A DNA stretch of 64,000 bases from Timema cristinae (lineage: Eukaryota > Arthropoda > Insecta > Phasmatodea > Timematidae): the NCBI GenBank assembly GCA_039000515.1, contig JBCFYV010000001.1, positions 51,505,894 to 51,569,893 on the forward strand, read 5' to 3'. The position numbers were made by a program, and so were the translations under genes. Every line of letters starts with the position of its first letter. Positions within the stretch are counted from its first letter, which is position 1. Positions 51,976-63,867 of this stretch are shown piece by piece. Below the pieces are notes generated by a model that was not told where the DNA came from, did no database searches, and saw only the letters and a list, made by a program, of their open reading frames with translations.

Positions 51976-54900
51976 ATAAAAATACTTAGTCATAGTTTTG
52001 GGTTCGAAAATATTTAATTGAATATACGAGCACAGTTTTCGAAAGGAGATTATTAAGAGAAAAACATTGCATTCTTTTTGGGCCAATATGGTAACTACTT
52101 TAATTTTAAATGTACTGAAAAGATGATGGTGATATTAATTAATACCGACACAAGAAGGTGCTAGTAAATTAATAAATCCATCAGAATAGAGACCTCTAAT
52201 ATTAGTATATCTTTTACAAGCTTGAAAAACCCTATATTTATAGAACAAAGCCATTTCTCAATATTATAGTAGAAGCCAACTTACAATAGCAAATTGCAAA
52301 AATACAATTTTGAATGCATTAAAACTATTTTAATGTAACAAAAAACCTGGAATATAATTATTATTTTATTAAATTTGTTATTTAATCACTACTCAAAACT
52401 AATATTTGTACATTCTGTGACATAAACACATGCAAAGATTTTCTCTACTTTATACCCTGGTAGTTAGTTGTCTACAACCTTAGTCAGCTTAATACATATA
52501 TAATTACAGGAATTGATGTAACAGACTTGTGTGATGAAGCAACAAAAATAGCTCGTTAGTTAATACACACAAATTATTTCAACCTTTTGTTTAGATATGG
52601 TTAATAATGATCTGCACAGCCCTGCAATAAATTGATGGATCAAATTCATTGTGAATATTTTATGTATATAAAAATAAGCAGATTCTATACTTGTTATTTC
52701 TAATAAATGTACATTTAGTATTATAAACATGTCTTATGGAGGCTTTTCCATCCTCAAATCTTGTTTTTTAAATGAGTATGTTGTACACATACTCTCTTCC
52801 CCAAGTTCTACATTAAATTTTAACGACTCAGGTATATTACATATATTTTATTTTAAAATGGTTTATCTTGTTCTTTGACGGTGTAGTCAGATTACCAGGA
52901 ATTAATAAAGAACTAGTAAATAACCTCTCAGCATGTGTGTTAGTCATTTTTGCTTGGCGGTAATTCAAGCAGAGAAGAATGCATCAATCACTTTTTAATT
53001 ACATATCTTTAGCATCAATTTTCTAGCCCGAGATTATTTAAAAATTACCTTATTTTCAAGAAAGCTTCTTGTTCCCCAATTAATCTGAATTTAAAATTGT
53101 ACCAAACTTACACCTCCTTTCATTTAAACTTTTCCAGTCTTAACCTACATCACTCACGTTGTCAGTCATCTTGGAACATTATTTCTAATGCAACGTTTCA
53201 CTAACTGTACAGAATGGAAAAACATGATTCACTTTATTATATGTTGTTGTAAAAATAATAGAAATGATTGTGCAACAAGGAACTGTTTGAATGTCACATA
53301 GAGTAATCTTGTTTGAAATAAATCTAAAATTGATCTGTTATCTTAAGGCTTAAGATAGGAATGGTTCCTCGAATCATTAAAATACTTAAGGAGATTAGAG
53401 GATTTGAAAACATTACGGGTTTAAGACTCAAAGCCTTTTAAAAAAAGTTAAGTTTTTCCTCAATTTTTTTTCTGTAAAATTTGTGTTAGAGCTCTAAGAC
53501 TGCCTGTAGGAGGTTCAGAATCAATTATGATTGTTAATTGAACTTAACGACCTGGCCCCAAACCAGTAATTTAACACTTTATTGAATTTTATAAAGAATG
53601 GATGGAAAGAATGTTAACAGGGATAACATCTAACCCTAATTTAGAGGTAAGCTTGATAGTTTTGTATTATTATGTACATATTAATACTAATTTGTACATT
53701 TCTCTCTTTTTGTATTTCTCTAACCTGGTTCTTGCAGGTTAGCTTTATTTTCCCTCTACTAATTAATTAATTATTTCTGGTTATCGTCTAATGTTCCTTG
53801 GATTTCTTAATTTTCATCTTGTATTTTTCCTAATTTTACATTGGTTTTCCTCAGACCTGAAGATTACATTTGTTTAAACATGCAGTCAAGTCAACCTGCC
53901 TCTTGGCGTTCAAGGCTTAAGGAGTGGAACTAAATATAGGCTAAGGAACGTTTATATATTCAACAGCTTTTTATTAATAATTATTTTATACCCTACACAA
54001 TTTTGTTTCTTTCTTCCAAATTTTACTCATATAATTAACATCTCTAACCTCTATTAAACAATTTTTCTACCTTAATATTCCCTGTTCACTTTCATTATTT
54101 ACAATTTTTAATTCTTCTTTTGACAATTGTGAATTTATCAACAATATTACCTTAAATGTTAATTATTTTTAATTCATCACTATATACCTAATATATCTTT
54201 CTTTATAATGGTTTAATTATTTAATCTGTAACCTTAGAATATGTAACTTTCATTTGTATTGTATTCTTGTCCAATTTTAATGTTTCCTGTATTTTAATCC
54301 TATTGTTCTTTTTTCTAACTTATTTTACACTCTTTAATAGCATTCATAAAGTTATAAGTTTTCATTATTTAAGTCCTACTAGTATTCTGTTGTTTAACAT
54401 GTATTTCCTTTTATATGATGTAACATATATTATATTCAGACTTGTTATTATCTGTATTTCATTTAATTTTCTAAAGGTTTTTTCTTAAAAACTCAATGTT
54501 TTTTGCTAATTAAATTTCATGATATATTTAACTTTTACTTATATTTCATATCACTTATTATCTTTTCAGTTTTAATTAATCCTTTTGTTATTGTTGATTA
54601 GGTGTTCCTTTGAATAATTATTATTATAATTCTCCTTACTAAATCACTATGAATATAACTAATGTTAACATTTAGTTACTATTTGTATTTTCTATTATAA
54701 TATATTTATATTTACTCTTATGTTCATAATTTTTCCCCAAATTCTGTATGTGAAATAGTAGATTTGACTCAACTTTAAACTTTAAGATTTAGCAATAATT
54801 TTTTTCTGCAGTAAATGAAAACGATAATTTTGTCACACAAATTATGAATTTATAACGAACAAAAATATTTTTTTGTGTATTTTTAAATTGGAATGTTAGA

Positions 54901-57900
54901 AAGATATAAGCTACTAAAATGTTTTTCAGAGAAGAACTTCATTATCTAAAAAAAATAATCTTTTTTTTTGTTTACAAACAAACTTTTCTTAGTTTGTCAT
55001 TTAAAGAGAAAGCTGTTTTACACTTATTTTGGCAGTCAGGACAGTTTTAATAAACAGTCTAATATCATTCCATTTCAAAGATAGAACTTTATTTACTAAC
55101 CTGAGACAATTAGGAAAATGGTAGAGCACAAATAAAAGTAAAAATACTCACACATATTTACACACACTTCTATAATAACATCTCACGAAAAATTATTCCA
55201 TATAAAATCGTACAATTTCACAAACTTTCCAATAGTATGAAGTAAAATCAATCAACTTATTAAATACAAATAAGATTTAAATATGGTGGAAAATCACCGA
55301 AAAATGTTGTCATAGAAGAGAAGTATATAAAATAAAGAGAAGGGAATAAAAAAAAAGACGTTATAAACTATCATTTATTATTACTCCATACCAAATAAAC
55401 AAATATTAGTAATAACATTGTGTTATGATGCATAACCTATTTATCAGAAGCTTCATTTTCTGCAATTCCTCAGAGCTCTAACCAAGTGTTATATTAGATA
55501 TATTAATATGTAACTAGTTTATAAACAATGCAAAACCATTTCATAAACTTTACATGTCTTTAATTTTCTTTACTCTACAAATATTGAGCTCTTGTGTATA
55601 TCAGCTGCCGTCGTTTCTGATTATTTGTGATTTTTTTCTTTTTAATCTGCCCAAGTTAATAATCTATCCCATTGTTTTATTATTTGAATTAATGTGACTG
55701 AAAACTTTGTATACATTCAACACTTGTGAAATATAAAGTAACTTTTGATAATGACTTCTCCAAGTAGGGAAATAATTTTTCAAGTTGTACTCATATAAAA
55801 CTTGCCTTCCTGAGGCTAACTCTTGATTTAGAAACTAGTTGGTTCTTAACAAATGGATGAATTGAAAGAGGGTTTAATAATACATTTTTTCTAAGCAAAA
55901 CTAAACGGCTAAGCTCACTTATAAGTTATCCTCGGTTCTATAACAGGTGAGGTTTACTCTACAAGCTTGTTTTCATAGGTGTGCTTTATAACGTAAACAA
56001 CATGCCTTACTTGCTTTTAATTAGCTAATTAGCGAGGAGGAAGGATAGGGAGGTTACAGAACAACCCCATTTTGGCTTTAAATTAGAAAATAACTAATTC
56101 TCTTTTTACCAATTGAATTAATATGATGATAATAAAATTAATTTTTTAAGTTTTAAAACAAACTTTAAGCTTACTCATTTATACATCTCTTCAAAGATGT
56201 ATTTAAATTCTTTTGAATGATAACAAAACAATTCACTGTTTCTTTTACGGTTTTAAGAGCATCCCATTTGAGTAGATTGTGTGGGTGGGTATTCCCCATG
56301 TCCTTTCTGGTAATGACACCCCTGATATAAACACAAAAATGAAAGCATTCTGCATTAAATTTGTTTCAGAATATTCTCAGCCCGAATATAGTGCAATGTT
56401 TTTCTAACAAAAATTTTCTCCCAAATACTATATATATTCTTTATAAAGAAAGACACAGCCTAACATTTTTCACTGAAAAAAACCCCCATCAGATTCCTAC
56501 AGCGGTCTATTATGTAGCATACTGATTGGCAAATAGGAATAAATGTACATGCGCACATCTAATAATAAACTAAAGGTCAAAACAAAGAGAGAGGGAGGAT
56601 TTCCACCCTTTGTTGTACCTGTAGTGGTTAATGTTAGTTTAGGAAGAAGCTGTGCGATAAATAAAACACACATGGCAAATTCGCAAGTGAGTGATCGTGT
56701 TGAAAAGGCGGGTTACTCTGCGTCTCAAGTTGACAAGGGGATGCAAGTTTGGTGTTTCCAAGGCTAATATTCAACTTTGTGGAAAAAAAAATTAAAATTT
56801 AGAAGTTTCTACGCATTAAGACACATTCACAAGGTCCAATCAAACTGTCAAATTTGTTAAGTTTTCGCCTTATGGCATATTTGAGACTTTTTTCATGTAG
56901 AGGGTTGTATTATGTGTGAGTCCATTCTATATTTGGACCAATACGTTAAATATTAAATTTCTTAAGAATCTTTATTTAATTCTCTTTAAACTAGTATTTA
57001 GTTCTTAAGTTTATATACCACCATAAAAATGTTTGCATGTAAACTAATTCACTTATTTCACATTTATCATAAAATGAAACTTTGTGTTAAAAGAGTTTAA
57101 CTTTTTGAGAATGTAGCTTGAAAATGTTGGTAGTAGTTGCTGTTTACATGAGTCGATGAGGAAAGATCATAAATTATTGTTAAATCAAATTAAGGATAAA
57201 AAAAAACTTTACTGTATTACTCAGGTGTCAAAACCTTCCCTCCAATATTATGGGCCCTGTTGTGTCTAAAAATATTACTTTTTAGTTAGTATATTTATTG
57301 TGCACTTTCAAAATCAGAAAATAATATCAACAGCTGAATAAAAACTAGCTTAACCCAACCCTAGTGAATTTGTAATAACTAATTAGCTGATAGAACCAAC
57401 CCATATGCCTATATAAATAATTAATATATTCACCAACTTCATATGGAATATTTCCGAAGATAAGTTTCAAACTGGGGACTCTCACTCTTAAGTGCCTAAA
57501 ATAAAACACCATCAATAAACTTATCAAATTTCCAACTTAGTAACATATTTATTTTCTCAAAGCTATATATATTTTTTTCACATGTATGAGAAATATCTAA
57601 CTGGTTAATTTTCCGTACTAAAATAATCAGCTTAATAAATGGTCTTGTTCATGCGTAATGTAAAAAGATTTGGTTATGTGGTAATTATTGTTTTCACTGT
57701 AATACTCAGTGGATTTTCCTTATCCTTATCTCATACATTTTTCTGTATTCCTATATATACTATTACCTTTCTAACAAAGCTAATATTACTAACATGGTAG
57801 ATAGACAAATTTATCATTTATGAATTTACTGATGAAATGGAACTTAATAATTGTAATGGCCTTGAACTATAATTTTTATTATTATTATTATTATTGATAA

Positions 57901-58375
57901 ACAACAAACAGCCTGTTTTTTATAAAGAAATATTCACAGCTGTTTCGTCTTTCCATTCATCCATGCTATATAACTTTACTTCCAATCTCTATACAATTGG
58001 ATTTTATACATATTCTTACCATTTGTATATCAGTAGATTTTGCATTAAATTATTTTTAACTTTTACAATATTCAACCAACAGATGTGATATCTTATTAAA
58101 ACATATACTGTATATCATATATTATTGTTAAATTATGGTAAATTATTTGTGTGAAATAATTATTTAGATGTACTCATAATGTTTGATGTTTTTAATAAAA
58201 GTCTTGAACATAAGAGCTATATTTTTAAGTATGGTACTCTTCATTCTGAGATTTTTAGGTAATGATAAAATTGTGTAGTTCATTAACATAAAATTTATCA
58301 AAATTGTTCTTGGCTTTTGCATGCGTTCAAGACTTAAAAATTATTTTAAATAGGTATGTCTGTTTAAAGAAAATT
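51976..58375. other. Intergenic AT-rich DNA between copine and CFAP300
   Basis: No spliced gene, RNA or datable element recognised in about 6.4 kb. The open frames at 54267-54488 and 56543-56767 lack known motifs. TTACATTGGTTTTCCTCAG at 53836 matches the complement of 62142-62160, so a dispersed repeat lies around 53.8 kb. Confidence 0.45.
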
Positions 58376-58472
58376 AAATCATGATACATTTATATTTTAA
58401 CACATTATGTTGTCAAATTGTGATTTCCATTCAAATTTACTACCAGTTAAATTTACAGCAGTCTCAAAATAA
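58376..58472. repeat. 97-bp direct repeat, left copy
   Basis: Nearly identical to 61167-61263 (shared core includes ACACATTATGTTGTCAAATT and GCAGTCTCAAAATAA). The two lie 2.8 kb apart in the same orientation, on either side of CFAP300 exons 2-5. Confidence 0.85.
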
Positions 58473-58495
58473 AAGAATGAAAAAAAAGGTCTTAA

Positions 58496-58501
58496 TTTAT
58501 T
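58496..58501 (-). terminator. Candidate CFAP300 polyadenylation signal
   Basis: AATAAA on the minus strand about 380 bp after the CFAP300 stop. Position is the only support. Confidence 0.3.
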
Positions 58502-58882
58502 AGTTACCCTGCCCATATCTAAACTAAATAGCGAGAACAAAGCTGGAAATTCCCATGTTAATGGTGGGGAGTGCTTGTATGACTAAGGATTCTAGAGGAT
58601 GTCATCTGCATCCACCACATGGATCGGATTTTAATCTGTCTACCGGAATTCTTATCAGCATTGCCAATGTCAGATACGTTCGATGAGAATAGGTGAATGC
58701 AACTTAATTTCAAATAATGTAAAGATGTGTGTGGTCGGTTCGATTCGGCTAGTGGACACTTACCTTAAGCATTACTTTTTTTCATGTCCAGAAACTTAAA
58801 GCTACATGTTAAAAATGTTTAAGGTCTTAATACATGTACAATATTATTAATAAGTTGATGTGAGGTCCTGTCGCTGATGCGC

Positions 58883-59081
58883 TCAGAAGCAGAACACTCC
58901 ACGGTACTGGTGAGTGAACGTTTTTACTTGTCGTCTGAGTGGATCTATGATCAGGTAAGCAAAGTTCTGGATGTGTTCTGGATCGCTGGGATAATAGGGA
59001 ACACCAGAACTCCCTCTGGCTACCACTTGCAACACCACCGAACTCACAAAAATATCTTTAGTGGCCGGATCTTTCTGTACA
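58883..59081 (-). CDS. CFAP300: CFAP300 exon 5 (stop codon)
   Basis: Acceptor TTTTTTTTCAG, one base then 65 codons and TGA. It encodes SVQKDPATKDIFVSSVV, VPYYPSDPEHIQNFAYLIID and PLRRQV, matching the C-terminal third of the family. The last dozen residues diverge from the vertebrate end. Confidence 0.92.
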
Positions 59082-61909
59082 CTGAAAAAAAAATTAGTTT
59101 TAGTTTAAGAATAATGAACATAATAGTTGTATCTCAAAGAATGAAGGTGAGAGATTTTTTGAACCCAGTACTGGTAGATGCTCTTAAAAATTATATTAAA
59201 AAAATGTTAACTGAAACTTGAACATCAATTCAAACAAATTAGATCCTTAAATAAACATATAGGCTACATATACAGGTATCTCAGATATCAGTACAAAACA
59301 TTGAACATGGGTACTTCAACATCAGTGTTTGATGTACATTCCTATTGGCATACCTGACCAGATCTTTGTAAATACATTTAGTGGTATCAAGGTAGGGCTT
59401 TATAGTGTCTTCGTATTGACACCACTGTCCACCAAGGCAAATGGCTTGAAACAGACAGAAGATAAACTCGTTGCGATCAGACTTGGCATCAATTTGTAGT
59501 TGGAACTATCTTCATCTAGAAGCATCTGCACAAACCAACTTAAAATGTGAGTTCATAAAAAATAGCCTTCTAGGACACATTATAACTGATTAGTTTTAAT
59601 ATTCAAAGAGTTATTACAAATTTGTGGATGAGATGCACTTTTGTACCTTTCTTAGCTCATCCGTAATGGTGAACCCACCAATCTCATCGTAAGGACATTT
59701 AACAAGAGAGTCATTGGATGAGACTATGCCACTATCCGGTTTTGTGAGAGGGTTGAAAAAACTCATGGACACCACAGAACAAGGAACTTGTTGCACTTCC
59801 ACACTTTCTGCCCTCCCCCTGAAAGTATTTGACAATATTACTATTATTTTGTTGCTTAGCAATCCTTTGTAATAAGACATTGTAAATCAGGGGAAAATGT
59901 TCTTACCGACTGTGCACCCTTGCTCCGTAAAACATTCCAATGTTTTAATAACAACATCGTCTTTAAAGAATGCTTGAGCAAAATCGTTCTTCTGATAAGG
60001 TTGGAATGGCTCGTTGAAGCAGTAGGTCTGAATCTTTATGTGGCCTTTCAGAGACCTGAAATACACTTTACAATAAAGGCTGCTTTATAGAATCCTAGCC
60101 ATTTTAATATTGCTTTAAGAATGGAAATCAAACATGATTTATAGTTTGTAAAGTAAACTTAAGAATTTTGAACTTGGGGGAACTCCAACAATATGTAATA
60201 AAACTTTCTTCCTGATATGTAAATTATATCAGGTTACAACCAGTGCAGGATTAAGCCAGTGCGGAGCCTGTAGCAAAGTATTATAAAGGGGCCCTAAATT
60301 TAAAAAAATGCACATACATATCAAAATATAAGCAATTTACGTGAACAGTAAATTATTATTAGCACCGCATCTTACTACCCATTCGGGTTATACGCACTTA
60401 CGTAATGTGTAATGGTAGGGTGATTGTGAGATGAAATGAAGGACCTACAGTTTAACGTGGAATCCGAACCACGGTGGAGGCCTGGCATTCCCCACATTCA
60501 CAAGATGTCTTGTCAGAGGTGAAGGAAGGGTTTGGTAATCAGATAAATCTTTTCCGGGACCGAGGATTGAACCCCGGCCGCCAGCATAGGTGAACAGTAA
60601 AGTGATTCAATATTTTCATTTGCTATTCAGCCAGTTAAACGTCAGTACGTTATTCAGAGGCGGTACTAGCTTGGCATAGTTTTGACGAAAATATTAAGTA
60701 TTTGCATGTAATGAACAGCTTACAAACATTTTTTATTTTTCAAATCTTAATTTTACTTAATTATTTATTTTCTATTCCCTTTAAAATACGAGACCCATAG
60801 CATATTATGCTATGCTACTTTTGCTACTATGTTAATCCAGGACTGGTTACAATATTTAAAGACCCATAATAAAACTAAAATACATATTTTAAATTTTGAG
60901 CGTTACCTCAGTACAAATATCCATTTTTTTTAAGACCAATCATATCATTACCTATACTAATACTAGACCAATATTTATAGCAATAGCACACTCGCTAAAT
61001 AATTTCTAAAAAGCATTTTGATAAGGACAAATTAACATGTCAATAAAGTAGGTATGCATTCTACCATAGATATTTACAGTCCTAAATATCCATTTAGACA
61101 CCATAATGCAAGCCAAAATTTGGTGTTTTTTCTGAACAATTTAAACCTTAAGAAAAGAACAGATGTAAATCATGATATAGTTATATTTTAACACATTATG
61201 TTGTCAAATTGTGATTTCCATTCAAATTTACTACCAATTAACTTTACAGCAGTCTCAAAATAATTGCAATTAAAGTGTTATTTAAGTAAATATTTAATTT
61301 GATATTGTATTGTGATAGCTCCTGATGGTTTTAAGAAGTTCAGGGATTTAGTAAAACTGTTCAAAAATTAATTGAATTACAGTACTTAAATTACCAGAAA
61401 CAAAATTAAAATATTTGATAGTTTGGTGATCAAATTTAATGTACCACAATATTTTTAATCAAGGCTAATTTATTCTGATTTTTGAAAAACATCTAAATTG
61501 CTTAGTAAGGACTAAGAATATTAAGAAACAATAACATTCAATTTTAAGTGAATTTAAGTTGGACAAATTTAATTATATTGACATGAAAAAACATAAATAT
61601 GGAATATAATATAATATATATTAACTAAAGTTAAAAGATATTTGTAAAACATTTGGTAATATTAATTACAAGTTATGATACAATTTGATTGGATTCTGAG
61701 TTACTTAGTAAATGCTTCAAACATGAGAGGATTATTTATGCCTAAAAATGGCTCTTTTAAATGCAGTTGAATCCATATGCTGTTTAATGTATGGGATGTT
61801 ATTAAAATTAATAAGATTACCATTTCAGGAGAAGTTCTTGTGTTTTCTTGTTATTTAATCCCTCATATATAGGATTTTTCACATTCACAAATGTGTACTT
61901 GGACTCCAT
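58883..61909 (-). CDS. CFAP300: CFAP300 (cilia- and flagella-associated protein 300), five exons
   Basis: CFAP300 (human C11orf70) is a cytoplasmic factor needed to assemble outer and inner dynein arms of motile cilia; its loss in people causes primary ciliary dyskinesia. Exons on the minus strand: 61821-61909, 59907-60055, 59647-59818, 59354-59525, 58883-59081. They total 781 bp; 783 bp (260 residues plus stop) would be in frame, close to the 267 residues of the human protein. Family words in order: FQPYQKNDFAQAFFKDD, VPCSVVSMSFF, ITDELRKMLLDEDS, RNEFIFCLFQAICLGGQWCQ, YEDTIKPYLDTTK, IYKDLV, FAYLIIDPLRRQV. All junctions are GT-AG with matching phases, except that exon 3 joins one base out of frame and exon 4 lacks one base. 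It is convergent with copine. Identification is by recalled similarity; no search was run. Confidence 0.92.
59354..59525 (-). CDS. CFAP300: CFAP300 exon 4 (one base missing)
   Basis: Acceptor TTTGTGCAG. The first frame gives MLLDEDSSNYKL; from about 59485 the conserved block RNEFIFCLFQAICLGGQW continues in another frame. One base is missing at about 59485-59492. Donor GTATGC; the last two bases join exon 5 exactly. Confidence 0.9.
59647..59818 (-). CDS. CFAP300: CFAP300 exon 3 (frame break at its 5' edge)
   Basis: Acceptor ACTTTCAG, donor GTACAA. 57 codons are open (RAESVEVQQVPCSVVSMSFF, ITDELRK), but only one base precedes the first full codon where two are needed after exon 2. The junction sits in a C/G homopolymer (59811-59819), a typical place for a length error. 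Confidence 0.9.
59907..60055 (-). CDS. CFAP300: CFAP300 exon 2
   Basis: Acceptor TGTATTTCAG, donor GTAAGA. It encodes SLKGHIKIQTYCFNEPFQPY and DFAQAFFKDD, the most conserved N-terminal block. It ends after one base of a codon. A weaker donor (GG|GTGCAC at about 59922) would restore frame with exon 3, but at the cost of a poorer splice site. Confidence 0.92.
60241..60845. mobile_element. hAT MITE in CFAP300 intron 1
   Basis: Inverted ends CAGTGCAGGATTAAGCC and GTTAATCCAGGACTG. Flanks GTTACAAC (60233-60240) and GTTACAAT (60846-60853) match at 7 of 8. Without the nested SINE it is about 356 bp long. No frame. Confidence 0.88.
60353..60589 (-). mobile_element. SINE-B copy, 5'-truncated, nested in the hAT MITE
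   Basis: Tail, body and most of the head of SINE-B on the minus strand, lacking the first head bases. Identical 12-bp flanks GTGAACAGTAAA (60341-60352, 60590-60601). Confidence 0.93.
61167..61263. repeat. 97-bp direct repeat, right copy
   Basis: Partner of 58376-58472, with only a few differences (for example CAATTAACTTT for CAGTTAAATTT). Confidence 0.85.
61821..61909 (-). CDS. CFAP300: CFAP300 exon 1 (start codon)
   Basis: ATG at 61909, 29 codons plus two bases (MESKYTFVNVKN, then KKTQELLLKW across the junction), donor GTAATC. The next exon supplies the last base of the Trp codon. No other in-frame ATG lies nearby, and an X-box-like motif lies just upstream. Confidence 0.88.
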
Positions 61910-61925
61910 GTTGGTTGTTTGACTT

Positions 61926-61938
61926 GTTGCTAAGCAAC
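61926..61938. promoter_or_regulatory. X-box-like RFX site upstream of CFAP300
   Basis: GTTGCTAAGCAAC is a perfect inverted repeat with a one-base centre and fits the RFX X-box form (GTTGCY-N-RGCAAC). It lies 17-29 bp upstream of the CFAP300 ATG. RFX factors drive ciliary genes in nematodes, flies and vertebrates, so position and gene function agree. Confidence 0.75.
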
Positions 61939-62039
61939 CAGACATTTGGGCACAGCATTATTTTACATGTAGAGGAAAAGATTGAACCATTATAGTTTAT
62001 AATGATGTTCATATTAAATTTGGTAAGAAGTAATAAATG

Positions 62040-62250
62040 ACAAATTATATCTTCTTTATTTTTATTCCCTTCTCCTTATTTTGTAGTAGCTTAGTCTACT
62101 GACATGTTTCGGTGTTATTATTACTGTCACACAACTTCAGATCTGAGGAAAACCAATGTAACTGTAAAAGTGAGTAAAGAGCTATAACAATAAAATTGTA
62201 AAGTTAATAAAGTTAGGCATTAGAAAGTAAAATAGTCTAAAGTGAATATA
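62040..62250. repeat. Dispersed repeat fragment
   Basis: TAGTCTACTGACATGTTTCG and CAGATCTGAGGAAAACCAAT recall retroelement-associated repeats common in invertebrates. The second block recurs inverted at 53836-53862. Confidence 0.35.
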
Positions 62251-62534
62251 CGATATTATATGAAACATTAAATAAATAACATACATTATAATTAATATAA
62301 TACATAAGCTTGTTAATTTAAGTGATTATTTATCCCATGCCAGAATTCTTAAATTATACCAATTTCCCTACTATTATATTTCAAAACGTTAAATTTCCTT
62401 TAAGCTTATAAAAAGAAGAATAGTGTAGCATTGCATGATGGTTCATCACAAGGTCCATGGGCCGCACAGAATCGTGGGTAGGGCCTAAGTGGCCCGTGGA
62501 CCACTAGTTTTAAATGCTTCTTTCACTCTCCTAC

Positions 62535-62710
62535 AGGTAATGGAGAGTTCAGGATTCAAATACCGACCGGGTGTTTTTTCTTTAATTGTTTCCTAATCTT
62601 CTTTCAAGACAAATGAAGGTGCATTTCCTCTCAATCCTGGCCCCATCCCCTCTACCTCATAATTTGTACGAACATCCCGAACGTGTGGTAAGACACGGTG
62701 CACAAAAATA
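62535..62710 (+). mobile_element. Decayed SINE-A-like copy lacking the 5' head
   Basis: Box-B-like CAGGATTCAAATACC, then GACCGGGTGTTTTTTC, body words and a tail ATCCCGAACGTGTGGTAAGA with CACGGTGC. Confidence 0.6.
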
Positions 62711-62960
62711 TTAACATAAAAACTACATCAATTTAAGTGTTCTAGTTCAATATGTCTAGCACCATTGCTATTTGTTCCTAATATGGATATTAATTTCACT
62801 ACACAACTGTTTTATGGGAACATAATATATTTCAAACTAAAATAACATAAACTTCATGTATTAGCATTTTATCCAGTACATCTATTATTTTATATATTTG
62901 ATTGATTTTACACATATGTACAGTACATTACAGAAAAGAAATAGGTTTACAAACTTTTTT

Positions 62961-63207
62961 TAAGCACGCGTCTTACTACCCATTTGGGTTATACATTTAT
63001 GTACTAATCAAGCTAATCACTCTAGGGATTAGGAAGATTATACTTATAGGAAGTATACCCGCATTTGCGTGAAGGGGGAGTAGAAAATCATTTTGGAAAA
63101 AACCACCCTCACGACACCCAACCGAGATTTGAATCTCAATCTCTGCATCATTAGCAGTTTGTTCTACTGCGAGAGTAGCGCCTTAGACCATGCGGCCACC
63201 GAAGGGG
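62961..63207 (-). mobile_element. SINE-A-like copy with a variant head
   Basis: The minus-strand tail (ACCCAAATGGGTAGTAAG) and body fit SINE-A, but the head (CCTTCGGTGGCCGCATGGTC) carries an altered, longer tRNA-like part. It may be a subfamily. Confidence 0.75.
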
Positions 63208-63209
63208 AT

Positions 63210-63525
63210 TAAAACTAATTAATGTGATTATTCCCCTATGCGTTAAAAGCACTCCATGGTGTGAGCCCGTAAACGAGCAATACTGACCGAGTGGCCGCTG
63301 CTCTAAACGATGATAGTTCCACCATTTGTGGATAGAGGATGTTATGGGGTCCGGCCGTTAATCTAAGTTTTTCTTTAAAAGAGCCGCTCGTTCTTTATTC
63401 AATTAGCTCCTCATTTGCTCTCGCGAGGTTGAATTTGATCCCATTCCAGACCCAGCGTCACAAATACATCTTGGCAGCACCAGGGATTGAACCAGAGCCC
63501 TCTAGCCACCAGACCACATATGTAG
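63210..63525 (-). mobile_element. tRNA-like SINE, further family
   Basis: On the minus strand a box-B-like CTGGTTCAATCCCTGG follows GTGGTCTGGTGGCTAGAGG. The body is GC-richer than its surroundings and ends at the neighbouring SINE-A. Single copy here. Confidence 0.55.
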
Positions 63526-63721
63526 TGATATTTTCGTACATCTGATTAAATCCGTCTTTCATTAAACCTATACATATTATGTCCTTTCTTGGATCATCCA
63601 ATCGTTAGTTTATATCCCAGGTAGGCTAACACCACAGTATATATACTCGGAAAATGGAGAAACTGTCAAAATATGTTTGTTAAGGTTACAAAAGATACTA
63701 CAAAGTAATATTTATCTCTAA

Positions 63722-63738
63722 ATATTTTTATTTGACCA
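63722..63738 (-). terminator. Polyadenylation signal of the unidentified gene
   Basis: AAATAAAAATA on the minus strand, about 35 bp after the stop at 63767. Confidence 0.5.
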
Positions 63739-63766
63739 AATATAGTCTAATACAAGTGATAAAAAC

Positions 63767-63867
63767 TCAGACACATTTAATAACTGTTGGCGATACGTCC
63801 TCGAAAGACACGTCTTGAAGTTTCAAGAACTCATTCAACGCTATCCCAAGTAATGCATTATCACAGA
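63767..63867 (-). CDS. Last exon of an unidentified gene
   Basis: Acceptor TTTGTTTTCAG on the minus strand, two bases then 32 codons and TGA. It encodes CDNALLGIALNEFLKLQDVS and ends VSPTVIKCV. I do not recognise the family. Support comes from the strong acceptor, coding-like composition amid AT-rich DNA, and an AATAAA just after the stop. It would be the 3' end of a gene lying right of the window, in the same orientation as CFAP300, 1.86 kb upstream of its ATG. Confidence 0.6.

Noticed and set aside
54267..54488. Hydrophobic open frame
   Set aside because: Long T-rich stretches give hydrophobic codons by composition; no start context, splice sites or motif.
56543..56767. 74-codon open frame in a GC-richer patch
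   Set aside because: No domain recognised and no flanking splice sites or polyadenylation signal; could be a relic but not supportable.
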